Positions 44,153-53,119 of a stretch of 64,000 nucleotides of DNA are shown in pieces. Both the position numbers and the translations under genes were made by a program. The notes under the pieces were generated by a model, which did no database searches, was not told where the DNA came from, and was given only the letters and a program-made list of their open reading frames with translations. Positions within the stretch are counted from its first letter, which is position 1; every line of letters begins with the position of its first letter. The stretch is from Janthinobacterium lividum PAMC 25724. GTDB lineage: Bacteria > Pseudomonadota > Gammaproteobacteria > Burkholderiales > Burkholderiaceae_D. The DNA lies in assembly GCA_000242815.2 (NCBI GenBank), contig AHHB01000039.1, forward strand, positions 1-64,000. The letters run 5' to 3'.

Positions 44153-44356
44153 ATGGCCCGTATCACAATCGAAGATTGCCTGAAGCAGATCCCTAACCGT
44201 TTCCAGCTGACCCTGGCTGCAACGTACCGCGCACGTCAGTTGTTGCAAGGCCACACCCCTAAGGTGGAAGCCAAGGACAAGCCTACCGTCGTTGCCCTGC
44301 GTGAAATCGCTGCCGGCAAAGTCGGCATCGAAATGCTGAAAAAGGTCCCGATGTAA
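44153..44356 (+). CDS. rpoZ: RNA polymerase omega subunit
   Basis: A 67-residue omega subunit with the typical [30 protein letters not shown] and a conserved [11 protein letters not shown]. It assists assembly of RNA polymerase and forms part of a ppGpp site. A good ribosome binding site TTAGGAG precedes the ATG. Confidence 0.97.
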   Translation: MARITIEDCLKQIPNRFQLTLAATYRARQLLQGHTPKVEAKDKPTVVALREIAAGKVGIEMLKKVPM

Positions 44357-44438
44357 GTGGGAACCCGCGTGCCGGAACAGTGCTGATCCCTGGTTCTACC
44401 GTATCCTTTATTCACACTGTAAAGCAACGCGACGTTTT

Positions 44439-46721
44439 ATGAGTCTGACCCCAGCCGACACGACTTCTGCAGCACTGCCGCCCCTGGCCCCGCGCCAGGC
44501 GGCAAAAACACAGGGCGCGTCCGCGTCCGGTGCCGGCATGTCCACCGGGACCGCCTCCGCCACACCGCCAGCCCCCGCCTTGGGCGTGGCCTCGGTCAGC
44601 CACCTGGCCGACAAGCTGGCCCAATACCTATCCCCTGCGGACCTGAAAAAAGTCAAGGAAGCCTACCGCTTCTCCGACGAAATGCATCTGGGCCAGATGC
44701 GCCGCTCGGGCGAGCCATATATCTCGCATCCGATCGCCGTCGCCGAAATCTGCGCCGACTGGAAACTCGACGCGCAAGCGATCATGGCGGCCCTGCTGCA
44801 TGACGTCATGGAAGACCAGGATGTCAAGAAGGAAGAATTGATCGAGCGCTTCGGCGCGCCCGTGGCGCATCTGGTCGATGGCCTGTCGAAGCTGGAAAAA
44901 ATCGAATTCCAGAGCCAGATCGAAGCGCAGGCAGAAAACTTCCGCAAGATGCTGCTGGCCATGGCGTCCGACGTGCGCGTGATTCTGATCAAACTGGCTG
45001 ACCGCCTGCACAATATGCGCACGCTGGACTTCATGACGGCGGCAAAAAAACGCCGCATCGCCAGCGAAACCATGGAAGTGTATGTGCCGATCGCGCATCG
45101 CCTCGGCCTGAACAATATTTACCATGAACTGCAGGACCTGTCGTTCTCGCACCTGTATCCGATGCGTTACCGCACACTGGCGAAAGCGGTCAAGGCGGCG
45201 CGCGGCAACCGGCGCGAAGTGGTCAAAAAGATCATGGAAGCGGTAAAAAGCACCCTCTCCATGGCCGAACTCGAGGCCGACGTCACGGGCCGCGAAAAGA
45301 CCTTGTACGACATCTATAAAAAGATGCGCAGCAAGCATTTATCGTTTTCGCAAGTGCTGGACGTGTACGGCTTCCGCGTGGTGGTGGGCAGCTTTGCCGA
45401 CTGTTACGTGACCCTGGGCACCCTGCACAGCCTGTACAAGCCCATGCCGGGCAAGTTCAAGGATTACATCGCGATTCGCAAGCTGAACGGCTACCAGTCG
45501 CTGCACACGACCGTCATCGGTCCGTACGGCACCCCGGTCGAATTCCAGATCCGCACGCAAGAGATGCACCGCACGGCAGAATCCGGCGTGGCGGCGCACT
45601 GGCTCTACAAGAGCGGCGAATCGAACCCGTCCGACATGCAGCAGCGCACCCATGCATGGCTGCAATCCTTGCTCGACATCCAGCAGCAGACGGGCGATTC
45701 GGCCGAATTCCTCGAACACGTCAAGGTCGACCTGTTCCCCGATTCCGTCTATGTGTTTACGCCGAAGTCGAAGATCATCGCCCTGCCGCGCGGCGCCACG
45801 GCCATCGACTTTGCCTATTCGATCCATACGGGCATCGGCGACCAGACCGTGGCCGTGAAGATCAACAATGAAACCTCGCCGCTGCGCACCGAGCTGCACA
45901 ATGGCGATATCGTCGAAATCATTACCGATTCCTCATCGCGCCCGAGCCCCACCTGGCTGTCGTTCGTGCGCACCGGCAAGGCCCGTTCGGCCATCCGCCA
46001 CCATTTGCGCACAATCAACCTGCCTGAATCGATCGCCCTGGGCCAGCAACTGCTGTCGCAAGCGCTGCAAGCGCTAAACATTGACGCCGAGCTGCCGGCG
46101 CCGCTGGTCGAACGCCTGCTCAACGAATCGAGCGCCAATTCCATGGACGAGCTGTACGCGGACATCGGCATCGGCAAGCGCATGGCCACGCTGGTGGCAC
46201 GTCACATTTTTGGCCTGATCGGCGGCGAAGCGGCCAACATGCCCGTGGAGCACAACAGCGGCAGCGAACTCGACCCCGTCACCATCTGCGGCAGCGAAGG
46301 CGTTTCGGTGCAGCTGGCGCCCTGCTGTTTGCCGATTCCCGGCGACCAGATCATCGGCCAGCTGCGCCGCGACCAAGGCTTGCTGGTGCACACCAGCGAC
46401 TGCTCGCTAGCCAAGCGCCAGCGCGCCAAGGAACCGGACCGCTGGATCGCCGTGCGCTGGGGCACGGAACTGAACCGCCGCTTCGACTGCCGCATCAAGG
46501 TCCTGATCAACAGCGAACGCGGCATCCTGGCCCGCGTGGCGGCCGAAATCGGTGAATCCGACGCCAACATCATCTATGTGGGCATGGATGAAGACAAGGA
46601 CAACGTCCTCGACCAGCTGCGCTTTACCGTGCAGGTCAAGGATCGCGTCCATCTGGCCGCCCTGCTGCGCAATGTGCGCCGGGTCGCTGGCGTCAACCGC
46701 ATCTTGCGCGAGCGCAACTAA
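44439..46721 (+). CDS. spoT: bifunctional (p)ppGpp synthetase/hydrolase SpoT
   Basis: A 760-residue RelA/SpoT homologue. An Ala/Pro-rich N-terminal ~55 residues precede the HD hydrolase domain, whose HD pair lies in ALLHDVMED with intact metal ligands, then the synthetase domain (VYGFRVVVGSFADCYVTLG, LNGYQSLHTTVIGPYG), the TGS domain (VYVFTPKSKIIALPRGATAIDFAY) and a C-terminal ACT domain. The intact HD residues and gmk-rpoZ context make it SpoT, both making and degrading (p)ppGpp. It is followed by a REP-like palindrome and the RAYT gene on the opposite strand. Confidence 0.95.
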   Translation: MSLTPADTTSAALPPLAPRQAAKTQGASASGAGMSTGTASATPPAPALGVASVSHLADKLAQYLSPADLKKVKEAYRFSDEMHLGQMRRSGEPYISHPIAVAEICADWKLDAQAIMAALLHDVMEDQDVKKEELIERFGAPVAHLVDGLSKLEKIEFQSQIEAQAENFRKMLLAMASDVRVILIKLADRLHNMRTLDFMTAAKKRRIASETMEVYVPIAHRLGLNNIYHELQDLSFSHLYPMRYRTLAKAVKAARGNRREVVKKIMEAVKSTLSMAELEADVTGREKTLYDIYKKMRSKHLSFSQVLDVYGFRVVVGSFADCYVTLGTLHSLYKPMPGKFKDYIAIRKLNGYQSLHTTVIGPYGTPVEFQIRTQEMHRTAESGVAAHWLYKSGESNPSDMQQRTHAWLQSLLDIQQQTGDSAEFLEHVKVDLFPDSVYVFTPKSKIIALPRGATAIDFAYSIHTGIGDQTVAVKINNETSPLRTELHNGDIVEIITDSSSRPSPTWLSFVRTGKARSAIRHHLRTINLPESIALGQQLLSQALQALNIDAELPAPLVERLLNESSANSMDELYADIGIGKRMATLVARHIFGLIGGEAANMPVEHNSGSELDPVTICGSEGVSVQLAPCCLPIPGDQIIGQLRRDQGLLVHTSDCSLAKRQRAKEPDRWIAVRWGTELNRRFDCRIKVLINSERGILARVAAEIGESDANIIYVGMDEDKDNVLDQLRFTVQVKDRVHLAALLRNVRRVAGVNRILRERN

Positions 46722-46770
46722 CCCCAAAACGAAGACTGGGGTCGGACCCTCAGGGTCCGACCCCGGCCTT
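46722..46770. repeat. REP-like palindrome adjacent to the RAYT gene
   Basis: AACCCCAAAACGAAGACT is followed by a perfect palindrome GGGGTCGGACCCT-CA-GGGTCCGACCCC (46738-46764, central base pair split). It abuts the stop codon of the REP-associated transposase gene. The same outer sequence AACCCAAAACGAAGACTGGGGTCG recurs at 60357. Confidence 0.9.
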
Positions 46771-47411
46771 TACGCTTTGCGGGTTTGATTTTCTTGCACG
46801 AAGGCGCTACTTCCGACAACAGCATTGCCACGACTAGCGTCACGCAATGCTTGGAACGCAAGCGAATCTTCTGCCTGGAACAAAGCAACATACGCCTGCT
46901 GTCTGTCACCCGGACTGTTGCCAAGATCAAGATAAAGCGGATGCGGCTCAATCAACGGATCGATTCGCCCTTCAGCATTGCAACGGTAGCTGGACCACTT
47001 GTAATTGCCCGGATACTGCACCATGCCGGCGCGAACCGGATTGAGCGCTATATAGCGCTGGCAAACCAGCAGATAAGTCGCATCCTGTACCACACAGGAT
47101 TTGTAGCGCCCATCCCACAAGGGGCCGGTACGATGGCGGCGCCAGTTGATGTAATGCGCATATTCCTGTCCCAACGACTTCATCAACTGAGAAATGGCCT
47201 CGACTTTCGCCGCAGACAGCAGCAGATGCACATGATTGGTCATCAATACATAGGCATGGAGCAAGCAACCCCGGGCACTGGAGTGCCGCTGCAGCTGCTG
47301 CAGATACCAAAGAAAATCAGCCGGTTCAAAGAAGCAGATTTGCCTGTCTGCCCCACGCTGCACCACATGCAAGGGCATACCCGGCAGAAAAAGGCGTTGG
47401 ACGCGGGCCAT
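46770..47411 (-). CDS. REP-associated tyrosine transposase (RAYT, Y1 family)
   Basis: A 213-residue IS200-like Y1 transposase. The HUH motif is NHVHLLLS, following ARGCLLHAYVLMTNH; the catalytic Tyr candidate is in LGQEYAHYINWRRHRTGPLWDGRYKSCVV, and ALNPVRAGMV is a RAYT-typical stretch. Unlike IS200/IS605 there is no partner gene or long IS end. RAYTs act on REP palindromes, and such a palindrome lies at its 3' end. I chose the ATG at 47411 behind GGGAG. Domesticated versus active state cannot be judged from one sequence. Confidence 0.9.
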   Translation of the reverse strand: MARVQRLFLPGMPLHVVQRGADRQICFFEPADFLWYLQQLQRHSSARGCLLHAYVLMTNHVHLLLSAAKVEAISQLMKSLGQEYAHYINWRRHRTGPLWDGRYKSCVVQDATYLLVCQRYIALNPVRAGMVQYPGNYKWSSYRCNAEGRIDPLIEPHPLYLDLGNSPGDRQQAYVALFQAEDSLAFQALRDASRGNAVVGSSAFVQENQTRKA

Positions 47412-47479
47412 GGCCACTCTCCCGTAAAAAAAGTCCCAGCGTGACAGACTTGCCCAGACTAACCCTGCGTCACCGCAAA

Positions 47480-48046
47480 CTACGCCGCCCCCGGCGCCGG
47501 ATACGTCACTTCCAGCAACTCCAGTTCCTGCTCGCCCAGCGGCGTGTTGAGGGTGATCACGTCGCCTTCGCGCGCCTTGGTGATGGTGCGGGCCATCGGC
47601 GAGACCCAGCTGATCTTGCCGTTCAGGGGATCGAATTCATCGATGCCGACGATGGTGATGGTGTGCGTTTCGCCGTCACTGGTACGATAGCTGACCGTGG
47701 CGCCGAAAAATACCTGGTCGTTGCCATGGTGTACGCTGGGATCGACGATGGCGGCGAGGTCCATGCGCTTGGTCAGGAAGCGGATGCGGCGATCGATTTC
47801 GCGCAAGCGCCGCTTGCCGTAGATATAGTCGCCATTTTCCGAACGGTCGCCATTTGACGCCGCCCAATGTACGATGCGCACCACTTCCGGGCGGTCGACG
47901 TCGATCAGCTGCAGCAGCTCTTGCTTGATGCGCTCGTAGCCGGCCGGCGTGATGTAGTTCTTGGCGCCGGCCGGAATGGCCAATGCCAGTGCGACCGCTT
48001 CCTCATCGTCGTCGTTGTCGGATTCTTTTACAAAGGCTTTATTCAT
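47480..48046 (-). CDS. greB: transcription elongation factor GreB
   Basis: A 188-residue Gre factor that rescues backtracked RNA polymerase by stimulating transcript cleavage. The coiled-coil tip contains the acidic pair in NGDRSENGDYIYGKRRLREIDRRIRFLTKRM, and the C-terminal domain ends WVSPMARTITKAREGDVITLNTPLGEQELELLEV. The basic patch and YGKRRLREID favour GreB over GreA. An acidic N-terminal extension (ESDNDDDEEAV) precedes it. Start is ATG 48046 (MNKAFVKES). Confidence 0.93.
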   Translation of the reverse strand: MNKAFVKESDNDDDEEAVALALAIPAGAKNYITPAGYERIKQELLQLIDVDRPEVVRIVHWAASNGDRSENGDYIYGKRRLREIDRRIRFLTKRMDLAAIVDPSVHHGNDQVFFGATVSYRTSDGETHTITIVGIDEFDPLNGKISWVSPMARTITKAREGDVITLNTPLGEQELELLEVTYPAPGAA

Positions 48047-48170
48047 CTGCCTATTGTAGCCCCGCCAGCGTGCCACAGGCGCACCGGATGCCACGGTAGG
48101 CGGGCTTTTTTGACGTATCATCGAGGCAATCGCAGTCATCGCGGCCAACCTGCGCCGCACACAGAAACGG

Positions 48171-48761
48171 ATGAAAAAATTCTACAGAGTCAGGCGTTGG
48201 CTGTTCGCGCCACTGGTCTACCTTGCCGCCATCTTCCTGCTGATCGAAGAATGGCTGTGGGTGACGGGCGCGCGCATCATGCAGGTGGTGGCGCAATTTC
48301 CGCCCCTGCAAGCGCTGGAGGCCTGGATCAAGCGCCTGCCGCCATACTGGGCGCTGGCCGTCTTCATGCTGCCGGCCGTGCTGCTGTTTCCCGTCAAGCT
48401 GCTGGCCCTGCTGGCGATCGCGCGCGGCCATGCGCTTTACGGCATCGGCGTGATCTTCATTGCCAAGCTGGGCGGCGCGGCCGCCGTGGCGCGCCTGTAC
48501 AGCCTGACGCGCCCTGCCCTGCTCAGTTTGCCGTGGTTTGCGCGCTGGCATGGCCGCTTCATGGAAACCAAGGAGCGCTGGATCGCCCGCCTGCGCGCCA
48601 CGCGTCCATGGCGCCGCGTCAGCCGCCTGTCGGGCGCGCTGGGCCGCGCCCGCCGCGCCTGGTGGCAACGCTTGCGCAAGGGTGCGCCAGGCCGGCATCA
48701 GTCCCGCCCGGCCAGAATACTGCGCCGCTTCGCCGCTTTTTGGCGCGCCCGCCGCAGATAA
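48171..48761 (+). CDS. predicted membrane protein with basic tail
   Basis: A 196-residue protein with two to three membrane segments (LFAPLVYLAAIFLLIEEWLW; YWALAVFMLPAVLLFPVKLLALLAIA; a weaker one near YGIGVIFIAKLGGAAAVARLY) and a very Arg-rich C-terminal half. No motif is recognised. It begins ten codons downstream of the divergent greB region and ends fifteen bases before a sensor kinase gene, with which it may be co-transcribed. Confidence 0.75.
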   Translation: MKKFYRVRRWLFAPLVYLAAIFLLIEEWLWVTGARIMQVVAQFPPLQALEAWIKRLPPYWALAVFMLPAVLLFPVKLLALLAIARGHALYGIGVIFIAKLGGAAAVARLYSLTRPALLSLPWFARWHGRFMETKERWIARLRATRPWRRVSRLSGALGRARRAWWQRLRKGAPGRHQSRPARILRRFAAFWRARRR

Positions 48762-48775
48762 AGAAAGGCAATGCC

Positions 48776-50266
48776 ATGCACGATACTGCCTGCCTAGCCC
48801 CCGCCATGCGCGCGGCGACGCCGGAAATTTACTTGTACGACGCGAGCAGCTTGCAATTGCTGGACGCCAATGATGCCGCCTGCGCCAACTTGCAATATGC
48901 ACGCACGCAATTGCTGGCGATGACACCCTTCGCCCTGGCGCCGCAGCTCGACGCGCAACAACTGGCGGCCGTGCTGGCCACCCTCGATGACGGCATCGGC
49001 GCGCAAGCCCAGCTGCACGTTCAGCAGCGCCGCCGCGATGGCAGCCTGTATTCGCTCAGCCTGCAACTGTCGCGCGCCAGCCACCATGGCCGCGCCCTGC
49101 TCCTGGCCGAAAGCGAAGACTTGCGCACGCCACAGGCAACGGCCGCCGCCCTGGCGCAGGTGCAGTCGCGCTTTAACGCCATCGTCTCGAATACGCCGGG
49201 CCTGGTATACCAGTTCTGCCTGCATGCGGATGGGCGCGCCGCCTTCCCCTACCTGAGCGATGGCTGCCAGGCCTTGCTGGGTTTGGCCCCGGCACAGCTG
49301 CACGCGCGCCCGGAACTGTTTTACCAGCTGATCCTGGCCGACGACCGCGCCGCCTATCTGGAGTCGATGCAGGCCTCAAAAACCGCCTTATGGAGCTGGA
49401 ACTGGGAAGGCCGGATCTGGATCGATGCCTGGAAAGATGTCAAATGGATCAACCTGCGCTCCACGCCGCGCGCGCTGGCCGACGGTACGGTGCAGTGGGA
49501 AGGCATCATGACGAATATTAGCGAAAGCCGGCTCGAACAAATCGAAGTACGCCAGTCGCGCGCGCGCCTGGCCGAACTGACGGCGCATATCGACAAGGTC
49601 AAGGAACACGAACGCACACGCCTGGCGCGCGAATTGCACGATGACCTGGGCGGCAATTTGACGGCGATCAAGATGGCACTGGCCATGCTGACACGCCGCC
49701 TGCCCGCGGACGACCCGCTGCTACAGGAAAAGGCCGACTATGTCGATGCCCTGGTCGACCGCAGCATCGATGCCGTGCACCGCATTTCGCTGGACTTGCG
49801 CCCCTCCATGCTGGACCTGGGACTGGTCGCCGCACTGGACTGGCAGGTGAAAGAGTTCGCGCGCCAGGCCGGCATCGAATGCCAGTTCATGTCGAACCGC
49901 CAGCATATCGAACTGGAACTGGACCAGGCGACCAGCCTGTTCCGCATCGCCCAGGAGGCGCTGACAAATATCGCCAAGCATGCGCAGGCCAGCAAAGTGA
50001 GCGTGCGCCTGGCCCGGCAGCGCCAGCATTTGCGCCTGACCATCGCCGACAATGGCGTCGGCACGCGGCTGTCTGACCGCGCCAAGCCGCAATCGTTCGG
50101 CATCCGCGGCATGGCTGAGCGCGCCAGCGCGCTCGGTGGCACCCTGAGCCTGACGGATGGGCCCGATGGCGGCACCATGCTGAGCATAAAAATCCGGTTG
50201 AGCACGCCGCGAGAGGCGATAATAGCGGCCGCAGCCAGCACACCAGCGCAAAGCGGACCGCCCTAA
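48776..50266 (+). CDS. NarL-type sensor histidine kinase with PAS domains
   Basis: A ~496-residue cytoplasmic kinase. Two PAS-like domains (EIYLYDASSLQLLDANDAACANLQYART and GLVYQFCLHADGRAAFPYLSDGC) precede a HisKA_3 dimerisation domain (phospho-His in RTRLARELHDDLGGNLTAIKMAL) and an HATPase domain (RIAQEALTNIAKHAQASKV, ADNGVG, FGIRGMAERASALGG). I chose ATG 48776 (MHDTACLAP), out of frame from ATG 48771. The adjacent LuxR-type regulator at 50319 is its partner. It has no membrane segment, so its signal is cytoplasmic. Confidence 0.92.
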   Translation: MHDTACLAPAMRAATPEIYLYDASSLQLLDANDAACANLQYARTQLLAMTPFALAPQLDAQQLAAVLATLDDGIGAQAQLHVQQRRRDGSLYSLSLQLSRASHHGRALLLAESEDLRTPQATAAALAQVQSRFNAIVSNTPGLVYQFCLHADGRAAFPYLSDGCQALLGLAPAQLHARPELFYQLILADDRAAYLESMQASKTALWSWNWEGRIWIDAWKDVKWINLRSTPRALADGTVQWEGIMTNISESRLEQIEVRQSRARLAELTAHIDKVKEHERTRLARELHDDLGGNLTAIKMALAMLTRRLPADDPLLQEKADYVDALVDRSIDAVHRISLDLRPSMLDLGLVAALDWQVKEFARQAGIECQFMSNRQHIELELDQATSLFRIAQEALTNIAKHAQASKVSVRLARQRQHLRLTIADNGVGTRLSDRAKPQSFGIRGMAERASALGGTLSLTDGPDGGTMLSIKIRLSTPREAIIAAAASTPAQSGPP

Positions 50267-50318
50267 GGCTACGGGGTTGCCGCCGGGCGCAGAGATTCAG
50301 ATAGGAAACAACGCAGTT

Positions 50319-50966
50319 ATGAAAGAAAAAGCCACCATCCGGGTATTCATCGCCGACGATCATGCGATCGTGCGCGAAGGCTTGAAACAAATCCTCGCCG
50401 ACACGCGCGACATCGTCGTTGCCGGCGAGGCTGAAAATGGCCACGATGCCATCAAACTGTTCCGCGCCTCGAAATGTCAGGTATTGCTGCTCGACATTTC
50501 CCTGCCCGACCGCAGCGGCATCGAGGTGCTCAAGCAGATCAAGAAGGAAAAGCCGGAACTGGCGGTGCTGATGCTCTCCATGCACCGCGAGGACCAATAC
50601 GCGATCCGCTCGCTCAAGGCGGGCGCGGCCGGCTACCTGACGAAACAGAGTGCGCCGCGCGAACTGGTCACGGCCATTCGCCAGGTGGCGCAAGGTTTGA
50701 AATACATCAGCGCCTCGCTGGCGCAGGAATTGGCCAACACGGTAGGCGAAGACCATGAAACGGCATTGCACGACACCTTGTCGGACCGCGAATACCAGAC
50801 GCTGGTCATGATCGCCTCGGGCAAGGCGGTGGGCGTTATCGCCGAAGAGCTTAAATTATCCGTGAAAACCGTCAGCGAATACCGCGCCCGCTTGTTGCTC
50901 AAGATGAAACTCAAGAACAGCGCCGAACTGACGCATTACGCCATACGCAATCAGTTGGTGGATTGA
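50319..50966 (+). CDS. NarL/FixJ-type response regulator
   Basis: A 215-residue regulator: an N-terminal receiver (FIADDHAIVREGLKQIL, acceptor Asp in VLLLDISLPDRSG, Lys in GYLTKQS) and a C-terminal LuxR-type helix-turn-helix (LSDREYQTLVMIASGKAVGVIAEELKLSVKTVSEYRARLLLKM). It is the partner of the kinase directly upstream. I chose ATG 50319 (MKEKATIRVFIAD). Target genes are unknown; the pair lies between metabolic and flagellar genes. Confidence 0.92.
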   Translation: MKEKATIRVFIADDHAIVREGLKQILADTRDIVVAGEAENGHDAIKLFRASKCQVLLLDISLPDRSGIEVLKQIKKEKPELAVLMLSMHREDQYAIRSLKAGAAGYLTKQSAPRELVTAIRQVAQGLKYISASLAQELANTVGEDHETALHDTLSDREYQTLVMIASGKAVGVIAEELKLSVKTVSEYRARLLLKMKLKNSAELTHYAIRNQLVD

Positions 50967-51107
50967 CGAAAAAGTTGACGACACAGCGGCATGCCCGCTG
51001 GCATCGGGCGAATTGACAGGCCTTTTCCTTGCTTCTCGCACAATAAGTTCTTTGCCAACTCGCCTATCATGAGGATAATGAGAAATATCTGAAAAGGCTG
51101 CGTCTAT

Positions 51108-52751
51108 ATGTCCAGTAAATTGCCACCTTCACCAGCAAGCGTCCCCGCTGGCGCCACGCATACCGCCGCCGCTGCGGTGATGAATCCGGCCGATATCGCG
51201 CGCGAGGCGTTTCGCCGCCTGGCCACGCGCCGCATCGCCCCTACGCCCAACGCCTACCGCGACATCTACAACGAGATCGCGGGCATCAGCGAACCGGCCG
51301 AAACGTCGGGTGCGCCTGCTGCGGTGCTGGCCGCCAGCGCCCCGCTTGACGGTGGCGCAGAAAACGTCCTGACGCAGTTTGCCGCCAAGATGAGCGAATC
51401 TGCGGGTGAACTGGGCGACTTTGGCAGACGTTTCCAGCGCGCCCTCAAAGCGCGCGACTGGGACAGCTATGCCCGCACGCTGGCGCAACTGGCGGAAAAA
51501 CAAGTCAAAAAAGGCGGCGGCATCGAATTGCCGCCCCTGCCGGACGGCGAACAGACGCGCACCCTGCGTGAATTGCTCAGCCGCACCCTGGGCTTTGCCG
51601 TTGCCACCTTGCTCACGGGCACGCCCGCGCTGGTGGAAGAGGCTGAATCGCTGGGCGCGGCCATCAAGCTGGCGCATACGGAAGAGGCGCTGAACGAAGC
51701 GGCGCTGCGCTTAAAGCAGCTGTGCTACCAGATCGAACTCAAAAGCGGCGATACGGCCGAACAGCAGGAATTGCTGCTGCGCCTGTTCAAGTTACTGCTC
51801 GATAACGTCAGCCAGTTGCTCGACGACGACAGCTGGTTGCGCGGCCAGGTCGATGCCGTGCAAAACCTGATCACCGGCCCGCTCGACCAGCGCGCGCTGG
51901 AAGACGCCACGCGCAGCCTGAAAGAAGTCATCTACAAACAAAGCCAGCTCAAGCACAGCCTGTCCGACGTCAAGCTGACGGTGAAGAACATGATGATGAC
52001 CTTCATCGACCGCCTGGGGCAAGTGGCGGCCAGCACGGGCGACTTCCATGAAAAGATCGGCGGCTATTCGGAAAAGATCAGCCAGGCGGAAAATATCAGC
52101 GAACTGAACAGCGTCCTCGACGAAGTCTTGCGCGAAACGCGCATGGTGCAGAACGAAGCCTTGCGCGCCCGCGACAAAATGGTGCTGGCGCGCCAGGAAG
52201 TGCAGGATGCGGAACAGCGCATCCACAACCTGGAAGCGAAGCTCCAGCACATGAGCGAACTGGTGCGAGAAGACCAGTTGACGGGCAGCTTGAACCGCCG
52301 TGGCCTCGATGATGTATTTGAACGCGAAACGGCGCGCTCCGACCGCCGCGGCACGCCGCTGTGCATCGCCATGCTGGACCTCGACGATTTCAAGCGCCTG
52401 AACGACACCTATGGCCACCTGGCCGGCGATGCAGCCTTGAAACACCTGGTCAAGATCGTCAAGGAAACCCTGCGCTCGATGGACGTCATCGCCCGCTTCG
52501 GCGGCGAGGAATTCCTCATCTTGCTGCCGGAAACCACGGTCGAAGCAGCCTCATCGACGATGACGCGCTTGCAGCGCGAGCTGACCCGGCATTTCTTCCT
52601 GCACGACAACGAAAAAGTCTTGATCACCTTTTCCGCCGGCGTAGCCCTGCGCCAGCCCAACGAAGAACAGGCTGAACTGGTCAAACGGGCCGACCGCGCC
52701 ATGTACCAGGCCAAGCAGACGGGCAAAAACCGGGTGGTGGTGGCCGACTAA
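51108..52751 (+). CDS. diguanylate cyclase with long coiled-coil N-terminal region
   Basis: A 547-residue protein. The N-terminal ~130 residues are Ala/Pro/Glu-rich, then a long alpha-helical, coiled-coil-like region (VIYKQSQLKHSLSDVKL; AEQRIHNLEAKLQHMSELV), and a C-terminal GGDEF domain with GGEEF preceded by the inhibitory site RSMD at the usual distance. It should synthesise c-di-GMP and is soluble. It directly precedes the flagellin promoter region and, by position, may influence the switch to or from motility, which is inference. A T-rich terminator follows. Confidence 0.9.
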   Translation: MSSKLPPSPASVPAGATHTAAAAVMNPADIAREAFRRLATRRIAPTPNAYRDIYNEIAGISEPAETSGAPAAVLAASAPLDGGAENVLTQFAAKMSESAGELGDFGRRFQRALKARDWDSYARTLAQLAEKQVKKGGGIELPPLPDGEQTRTLRELLSRTLGFAVATLLTGTPALVEEAESLGAAIKLAHTEEALNEAALRLKQLCYQIELKSGDTAEQQELLLRLFKLLLDNVSQLLDDDSWLRGQVDAVQNLITGPLDQRALEDATRSLKEVIYKQSQLKHSLSDVKLTVKNMMMTFIDRLGQVAASTGDFHEKIGGYSEKISQAENISELNSVLDEVLRETRMVQNEALRARDKMVLARQEVQDAEQRIHNLEAKLQHMSELVREDQLTGSLNRRGLDDVFERETARSDRRGTPLCIAMLDLDDFKRLNDTYGHLAGDAALKHLVKIVKETLRSMDVIARFGGEEFLILLPETTVEAASSTMTRLQRELTRHFFLHDNEKVLITFSAGVALRQPNEEQAELVKRADRAMYQAKQTGKNRVVVAD

Positions 52752-52781
52752 ACGGCAACTTGCAGGCTGTCACACGCTACG

Positions 52782-52806
52782 CCCACCCTACGGTGGGTTT
52801 TTTTTT
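52782..52806 (+). terminator. intrinsic terminator after the diguanylate cyclase
   Basis: CCCACC-CTAC-GGTGGG (52782-52797) followed by nine T, 30 bases after the stop. Confidence 0.9.
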
Positions 52807-52915
52807 GCCTGCGCCCGGCCTGGGAGTACGGCGGCGCTGGAGCGGCCGACATGCCCCCCCTGCGGCAATCTGAACATCGCGAACAATATTTCTTATATTT
52901 AATTATTTACACCCC

Positions 52916-52942
52916 TAAAGTTTAGTCAAAGCGTGCCGTCTA
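52916..52942 (+). promoter_or_regulatory. sigma-28 promoter 1 upstream of fliC
   Basis: TAAAGTTT, 11-base spacer, GCCGTCTA (52935-52942). It matches the flagellar sigma-28 consensus TAAAGTTT-N11-GCCGATAA at 14 of 16 positions. It lies about 180 bases before the fliC start. Confidence 0.85.
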
Positions 52943-53002
52943 CGCGTCCTCGCTTATGACAACTTGAGGGGCAATACAAAAAATATACTCGCTTCATTTT
53001 CC

Positions 53003-53029
53003 TAAACTTTACATGAGCCACTCCGTTAA
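53003..53029 (+). promoter_or_regulatory. sigma-28-like promoter 2 upstream of fliC
   Basis: TAAACTTT (53003-53010) and TCCGTTAA (53022-53029) are separated by 11 bases, a weaker match to the same consensus, about 90 bases before the fliC start. The remaining part of the 368-base gap before fliC shows a strong AT bias (52880-52920) but no gene. Confidence 0.65.
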
Positions 53030-53119
53030 TGAATATAACTGCGGTGTGAGTGTCCCGGAAGGCAGGGGCAGACCAAGGTACAAGGCACATAGCCAAAACA
53101 TATAGTAAGGAGCTTCAAA

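Noticed and set aside
51045..51075. Sigma-28 promoter before the diguanylate cyclase gene
   Set aside because: TAAG...GCCTATCA has several mismatches and a 14-base instead of 15-base spacing, too weak to support.
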